64,000 nucleotides of DNA from Theodoxus fluviatilis (Eukaryota > Mollusca > Gastropoda > Cycloneritida > Neritidae). The position numbers and the translations under genes are program-made. Within the stretch, counting starts at the first letter, position 1. Each line of letters begins with the position of its first letter. Positions 55,620-64,000 of the stretch are shown piece by piece. The notes beneath the pieces were generated by a model, which saw only the letters and a list, made by a program, of their open reading frames with translations, searched no databases and was not told where the DNA came from. The stretch lies in NCBI GenBank assembly GCA_034096865.1, contig JAWQFJ010026605.1, positions 5,001 through 69,000 on the forward strand, given 5' to 3'.

Positions 55620-58175
55620 GATGAAGTACTATAGTGTATTGACTTTCACTACAGAACACTGGACAGGCAGTCAAGTCACAGCACTACAGTGTATTGACTT
55701 TCGCTACAGGGCACTGGACAGGCAGTCATGGCACAGCACTATAGTGTATTGACTTTTACTACAGGGCACTGGACAGGCAGTCATGGCACAGCACTATAGT
55801 GTATTGACTTTCACTACAGGGCACTGGACAGGCAGTCATGGCACAGCACTATAGTGTATTGACTTTCGCTACAGGGCACTGGACAGGCAGTCATGGCACA
55901 GCACTATAGTGTATTGACTTTCACTACAGGGCACTGGACAGGCAGTCATGGCACAGCACTACAGTGTAGTGACTTTTACTACAGGGCACTGGACAGGCAG
56001 TCATGGCACAGCACTATAGTGTATTGACTTTCACTACAGGGCACTGGACTGGCAGTGTTGTATCAGTACTACAGTATATTGACTTCCACTACAAGGCACT
56101 GGACAGGCAGTCAATTCACAGTACTACAGTATATTGACTTCCACTACAGAGCACTGAACTAGTGGTCATGGCACAGCACTATAGAGTATAGTGTATTGAC
56201 TTTCACTACAGGGCACTGGACAGGCAGTCATGGCACAGCACTGTAGTGTAGACTTTCACTACAGGGCACTGGACAGGCAGTCATGGCACAGCACTATAGT
56301 GTATTGACTTTCGCTACAGGGCACTGGACAGGCAGTCATGGCACAGCACTATAGTGTATTGACTTTCACTACAGGGCACTGGACAGGCAGTCAAGTCACA
56401 GCACTATAGTGTATTGACTTTCGCTGAAGGGCACTGGACAGGCAGTCATGGCACAGCACTATAGTGTATTGACTTTCGCTACAGGGCACTGGACAGGCAG
56501 TCATGGCACAGCACTATAGTGTATTGACTTTCACTACAGGGCACTGGACAGGCAGTCAAGTCACAGCACTATAGTGTATTGACTTTCGCTGAAGGGCACT
56601 GGACAGGCAGTCATGGCACAGCACTGTAGTGTATTGACTTTCACTACAGGGCACTGGACAGGCAGTCATGGCACAGCACTGAAGTGTATTGACTTTCACT
56701 ACAGAGCACTGGACAGGCAGTGTTGTCTCAGTACTACAGTATATTGACTTCCACTACAAGGCACTGGACAGGCAGTCATGGCACAGTACTACAGTGTATT
56801 GACTTCCACTACAGAGCACTGGACTGGCAGTGATGTCTCAGTACTACAGTATATTGAGTTCCACTACAGAGCACTGAACTAGTGGTCATGGCACAGCACT
56901 ATAGTGTATTGACTTTCACTACAGGGCACTGGACTAGCGGTCATGGCACAGTACTACAGTGTATTGACCCACTACAGAACACTGGACTGGCAGTGTTGTC
57001 TCAGTACTATAGTGTATTGACTTTCACTACAGAGCACTGGACTGGCAGTGTTGTCTCAGTACTACAGTATATTGACTTTCACTAGAGAGCACTGAACTAG
57101 TGGTCATGGCACAGCACTATAGTGTATTGACTTTCACTACAGGGCACTGGACTAGCAGTCATGGCACAGTACTACAGTGTATTGACCCACTACAGAACAC
57201 TGGACTGGCAGTGTTGTCTCAGTACTATAGTGTATTGACTTTCACTACAGAGCACTGGACTGGCAGTGTTGTCTCAGTACTACAGTATATTGACTTTCAC
57301 TAGAGAGCACTGAACTAGTGGTCATGGCACAGCACTATAGTGTATTGACTTTCACTACAGAGCACTGGACAGGCAGTCAAGTCACAGCACTATAGTGTAT
57401 TGACTTTCACTACAGGGCACTGGACAGGCAGTCATGGCACAGCACTATAGTGTATTGACTTTTACTACAGGGCACTGGACAGGCAGTCATGGCACAGCAC
57501 TATAGTGTATTGACTTTCACTACAGGGCACTGGACTAGCGGTCATGGCACAGTACTACAGTGTATTGACCCACTACAGAACACTGGACTGGCAGTGTTGT
57601 CTCAGTACTATAGTGTATTGACTTTCACTACAGAGCACTGGACAGGCAGTCATGGCACAGCACTATAGTGTATTGACTTTCACTACAGGGCACTGGACTG
57701 GCAGTGTTGTCTCAGTACTTCAGTATATTGACTTCCACTACAAGGCACTGGACAGGCAGTCATGGCACAAACACTATAGTGTATTGACTTCCACTACAGA
57801 GCACTGGACTGGCAGTGATGTCTCAGTACTATAGTGTATTGACTTTCACTACAGAGCACTGACCTAGCGGTCATGGCACAGCACTATAGTGTATTGACTT
57901 TCACTACAGGGCACTGGACTAGCGGTCATGGCACAGCACTATAGTGTATTGACTTTCACTACAGGGCACTGGACTAGCGGTCATGGCACAGTACTACAGT
58001 GTATTGACTTTCACTACAGAGCACTGGACTGGCAGTCATGTCAAAGTACTATAGTGTTTTGACTTCCACTGGAGAACACTGGACTGGCAGTGTTGTCTCA
58101 GTACTATAGTGTATTGACTTTCACTAGAGAGCACTGGACTGGCAGCCATATCACAGTGTATTGACTTTCACCATA
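55620..58175. repeat. 2.55-kb minisatellite with 55-bp unit
   Basis: About 46 units of the form gcactatagtgtattgactt tcactacagggcactggaca ggcagtcatggcaca. Left units are nearly uniform; right of 56690 mixed variants with GTGTTGTCTCAGTAC appear in higher-order blocks (for example 56882-57099 recurs at 57100-57317). Confidence 0.97.
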
Positions 58176-58584
58176 AAGTATAGTGTTTGCAGTCATGTCT
58201 CACAGAACTAGTAATGTATTTATTACTACATTGATGGTTGGTTGTGTAATGAACGAATTCCGCAAAAATAATCCTCCCCTTTTCCCTGTCTGAAATCAGT
58301 CTGCCTGCCTGCCTGTCTACCTACCTGCCTGCCTGTCTGCCTGCCTTCCTGCCTACCAACAAGAACCCCAGACAACACCCAACCAACTGTTTGCCCTAGA
58401 TCTCATCCTTTCAAACGATGTAGGAATTACAGCGTAAACAAGGAAGCAGGGGACGTCGACACAACAGGGATCTTCACGGGCTGCACAGAAAAAGTGAACT
58501 CTCGCATCAGTTAGATACTTGCCTGTGTGTGTTTCGCGTTCTGAAACTAGTTCCCAGCTTTGACGTGCTCTCTTGTACGAGGGT

Positions 58585-58923
58585 CAGGGCCGGACCCAGG
58601 GGGGGGGGGGGGGGGGGGGGTTCCAGGGGTCCCGGAACCCATCCACCCCTAGAAAAAGCATGTACCTTGGTTTTAGTTTGTTTTTGGGTTTTTTTGGGTG
58701 TCTCCAAAAACAATGCTGCTCTTACCCCTCAAAACAAGGCCCAGATTGCACCAGATTGCACAGATTTTAACAAATTTTCCCAAATTTTCCGGGGGGGCAT
58801 GCCCCCGGACCACCCTAGTTTGTGCGCCTGTGCTAGTGGCTTCGCCACTTCGCTGATTTGTCCCCCCCCATCCAAAAAGGACCACCCCCCCCCCCCCCCC
58901 ACAACTCATTTGGTCCGGCCCTG
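58585..58923. mobile_element. hAT-like MITE with CAGGGCCGGACC ends
   Basis: Starts CAGGGCCGGACCC and ends GGTCCGGCCCTG. AGGGT flanks both sides (58580-58584 and 58924-58928). Twenty-two G follow the left terminus and sixteen C precede the right one. CAGGGCCGG. termini are common in hAT MITEs, though an 8-bp duplication would be expected. Confidence 0.75.
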
Positions 58924-58928
58924 AGGGT

Positions 58929-59564
58929 ATATTATTGGTTTTTCATTTCACGTTTCTTTTCAATGTAACAGAATGATATATAGTCTTTACATTAATTTTG
59001 TACAGTTCATTTCTCTCTCACTCATCGGAATACGCACGTCTGCTGATCACTTCGTAGACCTTGTCTACAACTCTTTCTTCTTTTCTGACGTCGTACACAA
59101 GGATCGTTCATTTCAACATCATTATGACATAGCACATCCTATAAGTTCCTGTCTTTTCACATTGAAGTGTTCACCCGACCCAGTGTTGAGTAAGTTGAAA
59201 AGGGACTGAATGAGACCTTCTCAGGATCCTGAGTGTATAGGTGGGAGTTATCTCTCTTAGCTCCCATGACATCTCCCTTTCTTTAATTAGAGGTGGGCGA
59301 CAAGAGTTACTTATTAGTTTCTGAGTTACTATTACAGGTACACAAGCTATAGTAGGATAATGGTATTTCTATTTAGAGTCTTTGATTGTCTTGCAGCAGG
59401 CATTCCTTGGAATTCAAGTACTCTGGTAATTACTGTCTTCTGTAATGCCTTTATGCTTAATAATTATAAGTTTTTACTCTCTCTGAACAGCAGTTTGAAT
59501 ATCTTATCTACGAAGGTTATCAAATTGGTCAGTCTGAATTTGTATTAGCTCAGTCCTTGTATCT
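58929..59564. other. Unassigned spacer
   Basis: AT-rich, no feature recognised. Confidence 0.35.
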
Positions 59565-61391
59565 TGATGGGATTTTCACAACACGGCCACTCCAGAAGGG
59601 GAGCAGACGTAGCTTCAGACCATCAGCTAGTGGCTGGAGCCATCAAGATCAAGCTACGAGCCTTCAGAGACACAGCAGATAGACCCCAGATCAAGTTTAA
59701 CATCCAACGACTGAAAGAAACGGGCTTCAAGGACATCTTCTCAGTTTCTGTAAGGAACAGACTTAAAGCTTTGAACATGGTGACAGAGGAAATGCCCCTG
59801 GAAGAACATTGGAGCCACCTGAGAGACACATGGAAAGACACATGTCAAGAAGTTCTGGGGAAAAGAAACATGACAACAAAGGAATGGCTCTCCGGCGACA
59901 CCTGAAGTCTGATACAGAACAGGCGAGACATCAAACAGAAAATCAACAACACCAAGAATGAAGACGAAAAGAAAACACTTCAAGAAGAGTACACCATCAT
60001 CAACAAAGAAGTCAAGAAAAGTGCCAGGACGGACAAGAGGCGTTTCTACGACACCATGGCAGCAGAGGCAGAACAAGCAGCTGAAAAGAGAGACCTCAGC
60101 ACTCTGTACAAGATCAGCCGAACACTCTCCACTAAGAAGTCAAATCAAAACGGACCGGTTAAAGACAACGAGGGGCTTACCATCACCAAGGAGGAGGACC
60201 AAAGACAACGATGGGCCGAACATTTCAAGGACCTTCTCAACCAACCCCAGCCATCAGAGAGACCAGACATCCCTCCTGCGGACACTCCACTGGGAGTTAC
60301 CACCAACCCCCCAACTAAAGCAGAAATCCAGAAGGCCCTGAAGGCGCTCAAAAACAACAAAGCAGCCGGACCGGACGGAATTCCACCAGAGGCACTCAAG
60401 ACAGACATTTCCACCACAGCAACCATGCTGCTGCCTTTACTGCAGAAAGTCTGGACAGAAGGAAGAGTCCCAGCCGATTGGAAAAAAGGACAGCTAGTGA
60501 AACTCTTAAAGAAAGGAGATCTCGGACTATGCAAGAACTGGCGCGGCATCATGCTACTGTCAGTGCCAAGTAAAGTACTAACCCGCATCATCCTGGATCG
60601 ACTGAAAAACGCTGTCGACAAAAGACTTCGTCCAGAACAAGCTGGCTTCAGGAAGAACAAGTCATGCACGGATCAGATCGCTACGCTCAGGATTATCCTG
60701 GAAGTGTCCCTGGAGTGGCAGTCAACGTTGTACCAGAACTTTATTGACTTCCGACAAGCGTTTGACAGCGTTGACAGAGAGACCATTCGGAGACTCCTCT
60801 ATCACTATTGAAACCCGCCAGCCTATGTCAACCTGATCCAGCAGCTGTACGAGAGCGCCACGTGCCAGGTGATCCACAACGGCAAGCTGACAGAGGAATT
60901 TGAGGTGACTACAGGGGTCCGTCAAGGATGTTTGCTGTCGCCGATGATCTTCCTGCTCGTGGTGGACTGGGCCATGCGAGAGACAACCAGAACAGGCAGG
61001 ACCGGAGTCCAGTGGACCCTGACGCAGACCTTTGACGACCTCGACTTTGCAGACGGCTTATGATCAGGTGGACAGACAAAGTCAAGAACACCGACTTGTG
61101 GAAGCAGGCAAACCAGGATCCCATCGGACAGCAGATCACAAGGCGGAAGTGGAGGTGGATCGGACACATCTTGCAGAAACCTCCACACGATATCACACGG
61201 CTGGCCTTGCAGTGGAATCCCAGGGCAAGAGACGAGTTGGTCGCCCCAAGACCACCTGGAGGAGATCCTGCGAGGAGGAGATGAGGAACTGCAACCTGTC
61301 ATGGGGAGAGCTGAAGAAAGTTGCCCAGAACCGAGTACGCTGGAGGACTGTTGCCGAGGCCCTATGCTCCACAAGGAACTCAAGGGAATAA
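59565..61391 (+). pseudogene. LINE endonuclease/reverse transcriptase, truncated with internal deletion
   Basis: Begins inside the endonuclease domain just before its final motif (RRGADVASDHQLVAGAIKIK). Stops at 59905. Resumes in frame through KKSARTDKRRFYD, LKNNKAAGPDGIPPEALK, LRPEQAGFRKNKSCTDQIAT and FIDFRQAFDSVDR, with a stop at 60811. It continues TTGVRQGCLLSPMIFLLV to FDDLDFADGL (the FADD box in degenerate form), stop at about 61063. It then jumps to WTDKVKNTDLWKQANQDPIG and KRRVGRPKTTWRRSCEEEM at the C-terminus (stop 61389-61391). The thumb segment between FADGL and RWTDK is missing. Confidence 0.9.
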
Positions 61392-61414
61392 GTCAAGTAA
61401 GTAAGTAAGTCAAG
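61392..61414 (+). repeat. (AAGT)n tail of the LINE
   Basis: GTCAAGTAAGTAAGTAAGTC directly after the stop; typical short tandem tail. Confidence 0.75.
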
Positions 61415-61488
61415 TCCACTCCGGACGGTCATGATGGGGATGGGCAGGAGCGGCATCCTCTGCTACTGGTGTGGTTTGGGGTGACTCA

Positions 61489-62746
61489 TCAGTTGTCTTG
61501 GTAGGTGTAGTTGATGCCTCGTCGGGGCTGCAGGATGGAGGGGGTGAATGTTGAGTCTTCTGGGGACCGCTGAGGGTGCTGCAAGGCCGCAGATGTCGTC
61601 AGTTTCTGCGGAACTCTCCATGCGGGGTTTGCACAAGGTATGAGCGTGGAGCAACTTGCGTGATGACAGTTGCTGATCATGTCACTCCTCGTTGTCGAGT
61701 TTCTGAAAGACACAATCTTCGGGGTGCAGCTCAGGCAGTTCTCGGGCAGCATGGCGCTTGTTGAATGCATGTGTGTACCTTTGTTTTGATTTGGCGTCTC
61801 TGGCAGAGATCTTGGCGCTGTCATATACTTTTTGAATGAGGTTGGATGGCAGGGTCGGCAGTGTTGTGCGCAGGCATATCCCGAAAGCAAGTTCGGTAGG
61901 ACTTTCGCCTGTGAATGATGTGGGTGTCGACCGGTAACTCAGGAGAGCTAAGAACTTGGGATAGGATCTTCTTTGCTGTCTGGACTGCCCTCTCTGCCTC
62001 TCCATTGGCTTGTGGGTAGTAGGGGCTGCTGGTGACATGTTCAAATCCCCACTGTGCAGCAAAGGTCTTGAACACTTCTGCTGTGAATTCTCCCATTGGC
62101 AATGACAAGGACCTCAGGTATCCCATAGCGCGTGAAGATACACTTCAGCTTGCGGATGACAGCTTCTGAGGTGATGGCAGACATGTGGACTATCTCTATG
62201 AATAGTGTGTAGTAGTCCACAGTCACTAGGTAAGTGTTGCCTTTGAACTCGCAGAGGTCTGCAGCCATCCTCTGGAACGGGCGTTCTGGAAGTTCACTGG
62301 GTGTCAGGGGTTCGCTTCTCTGGCTAGGGCGTTCTATCTAGCAGTGGTTGCAGCTGGATACTATCTGCTGAATTTCTGTGCCGATGCCTGCCCACCATAC
62401 TGAAGAGTTCCCTGCACTTGGTCACTCCCTGGTGTCCGTCGTGGATCCTCTGCAACATGTCTCCTTGCATAACTTTGGGGATGACAATGCGGTTGCCACG
62501 GACTAGGAGGCCGTCCACGTCACTCAGCTCAGCAGAGATTGCAAACAGTTCCCTGGTTACACTCTTGGCATTCTGGACGAATTTTGGCCATCCTTCGTTG
62601 ACATACTGAAGAGTTGTGCTGATCTCTGGGTTATTCCTGGATTGTTCGCGGATTTCCTCCAACTTCCTGTCAGAGACTGGCCATGAGGAAGGATCAGCAT
62701 TGATATGAGCTTCAATATCCTCATGAATGTAGGCTGCTGTCCTCAA
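61489..62746 (-). pseudogene. Gypsy pol: integrase region, broken
   Basis: The zinc-binding segment has HDGHQGVTKCRELF (about 62460-62400). The core begins MAADLCEFKGNTYLVTVDYY with the first Asp. The second-Asp motif reads LVIANG where D.G is expected, so a catalytic residue appears lost. The third motif is YYPQANGEAERAVQTAKKIL with its Glu. At least two frameshifts separate these parts, and the C-terminal frames at 61489-61890 overlap. Not functional as it stands. Confidence 0.88.
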
Positions 62747-62887
62747 CGTTTAGAAGACCTCATGATAGCGAGTCTGCGACAGTCATGACCTTGCCGGGTG
62801 TGTACTGAGCAATGGCGTTGTATCTCATCACGCGCATCAGCAGCCTCTGGCAGTGTACTGGGGTTTCATTCAGATCCTTGGTGTTAG

Positions 62888-63427
62888 TCAGGGGTACCAG
62901 TGGCTTGTGGTCTGCAGAGTGAATTGTTGGAGACCTATCAGGTATCCCTTGAACTTCTCACATGCCCACACGGACGCTAATAGTTCTTTTTCGATCTGGG
63001 CATAGCGCTGTTCCGTCTTGGTGAGGCTCCTGGAGCAGTGGACAATGGGTTTCAAGTTGTCTCCGTGCTTCTGAAGAAGAACGCCTCCGATGCCGTAGTT
63101 GTTGGCGTCAGCGCTGACGATCGTTGGTTTATGCGCATCAGAGAAAGGCAAAGTCGGGGGTGTGGTGATGAGCTTTTTCACTTCAGCAAAGGCATGGGAC
63201 TGTGTTTGATCTCATGTCCATTGTGCATTTTCCCTTAACAGTTCATTGTGTGGCTTCAGGACCGTGGAGAGGTTGGGTACATACCTGCCCAGGTAGTTGA
63301 CCATACCCAGTAGGCGTCTCAGGTCAGTGACGTTCTCTGGGTCTTGGATTTCAAGGATTGCTTTGATCTTGGCCTTTGGTCTAATGCCGGTGCCGCTGAC
63401 AGTATATCCAAGGAAGTTGATTTCCAC
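62888..63427 (-). pseudogene. Gypsy pol: connection and RNase H region
   Basis: Resumes after the stop with INFLGYTVSGTGIRPKAKIK and LRRLLGMVNYLGRYVPNLS. A stop follows at 63209-63211 (after ENAQWT). The RNase H part follows as IVSADANNYGIGGVLLQK and RSLTKTEQRYAQIEKELLAS. The catalytic Asp (VSADA) and Glu (EKELLA) are visible; the frame ends near 62888. Confidence 0.9.
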
Positions 63428-63439
63428 TTTTATGAATTG

Positions 63440-63997
63440 TTATTTTTCTTGGTTCAGTTTGAGGCCGACCTCGTTGAGTCGATGTAGGATTTGTTTCAGG
63501 AGTTCTTCATGCTGATGTTCATGAGGACTGTGCAGGAGAATGTCATCCATGTAGCATAGGACACCTTCCATCCCAGCCAGGATATTCTCCATGATGCGTT
63601 GGAAGATTTCAGGGGCAAACGTGATCCCAAAGGGAAGCCTTTGAAAGTAGAAGCGGCCAAAAGGTGTGATGAAGATGGTCAGTTTGGCTGAATGTTCATC
63701 CAGGGGAATCTGCCCAAAGCCCGAGGTTGCGTCCAGCTTGCTGAAGATTTTGGATGAGTGTAATTTTTGTATGATGTCATCCATTGTAGGCATCACGTAC
63801 CTATCGCGTTTCACGCTTTGGTTCAGACGGCTGAGGTCAACGCAGATGCGAACTCCTCCTGACTTCCTAACCACAGGCACCATTGGGGCACTCCAGTCAG
63901 TTGGCTCAGTCACTTCTCTGATGATTTCATCAGACTTCATTCGTTTCAGTTCTTCTTCAACTAGCTTCAGCAAGAAAATTGGGATTCGTCTGGCCAC
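63440..63997 (-). pseudogene. Gypsy pol: reverse transcriptase domain
   Basis: A 185-codon frame with GGVRICVDLSRLN, FSKLDATSGFGQIPL, FQRLPFGITFAPEIFQ and the YMDD-type catalytic motif CYMDDILLHS. The F..LD, LPFG..AP and YMDD boxes define a Ty3/Gypsy reverse transcriptase. It stops at LNQEK just after the domain and is open at the window edge. Confidence 0.92.
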
Positions 63998-64000
63998 AGG

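Larger units (their letters stand above)
61463..64000 (-). mobile_element. Gypsy-type LTR retrotransposon, 3' half of pol, decayed, runs off the right edge
   Basis: On the - strand the order is reverse transcriptase, RNase H, integrase zinc finger, integrase core, which is the Ty3/Gypsy order. Several stops and frameshifts break the polyprotein. No LTR was recognised near 61463, and gag/protease would lie beyond 64000. It is listed with its parts below. Confidence 0.9.

Overview
The window is eukaryotic nuclear DNA from an invertebrate animal. It has split genes with GT-AG introns, abundant microsatellites and minisatellites, LINE fragments, piggyBac, pogo/Tigger-like and hAT-like DNA transposons, a tRNA-derived SINE and a Gypsy-type LTR retrotransposon. 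The two host genes are animal orthologues. Together with the repeat content this suggests a lophotrochozoan, most likely a marine gastropod mollusc; the phylum is an inference.

Two host genes lie tail to tail. On the + strand, 653-2719 holds the last three coding exons of ECSIT (mitochondrial complex I assembly and Toll-pathway adaptor); its 5' part lies left of the window. On the - strand, from 8716 up to about 52852, lies a folliculin-interacting protein gene (FNIP). I resolved 19 exons from 41151 down to 8716 whose splice phases all agree (998 residues plus stop). A 38-bp first exon at 52815-52852 with a GC donor is a candidate. FNIP partners folliculin at the lysosome in nutrient (Rag/mTORC1) and AMPK signalling. 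The DNA just upstream of the candidate first exon (53015-53717) carries five CATGTG/CACATG boxes of MITF/TFE type, as expected for a lysosomal-stress gene.

Most of the window is FNIP intron filled with repeats. From left to right these are: a frameshifted LINE end (1-276); foldback sequence (4.4-4.9 kb); an LTR-like fragment (8.1-8.3 kb); a 1.4-kb polypurine/polypyrimidine tract (9.7-11.15 kb); a pogo-like element inside a minisatellite (13.2-14.85 kb); a full-length piggyBac element with frameshifts that split a LINE reading frame (19.2-21.8 kb); a Tigger-like remnant (25.3-26.4 kb); and a 2.75-kb minisatellite (27.3-30.1 kb). Four large copies and one fragment of an approximately 0.85-kb element contain many nuclear-receptor-type TCAAGGTCA motifs (1.6, 32.0, 34.5, 42.1 and 48.8 kb). 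Further right are LINE 3' ends with an hAT-like insertion (37.5-39.1 kb), a 248-bp repeat triplicated at 39.3-40.0 kb, and a region dense in GTCACAAG (44.0-45.6 kb).

Right of FNIP, 53.8-58.2 kb is microsatellites and a 55-bp-unit minisatellite. It is followed by a small hAT-like MITE (58.6-58.9 kb), a LINE with an internal deletion (59.57-61.4 kb), and a decayed Gypsy-type element on the - strand that runs off the right edge (61.46-64 kb).

The strongest hunting leads are the TCAAGGTCA-rich element family, the E-box cluster at the FNIP 5' end, a partial tandem duplication of FNIP exon 17, a cysteine cluster in FNIP resembling the region of the mammalian reductive-stress degron, and a short unassigned Tudor/SH3-like exon at 33.74-33.99 kb.
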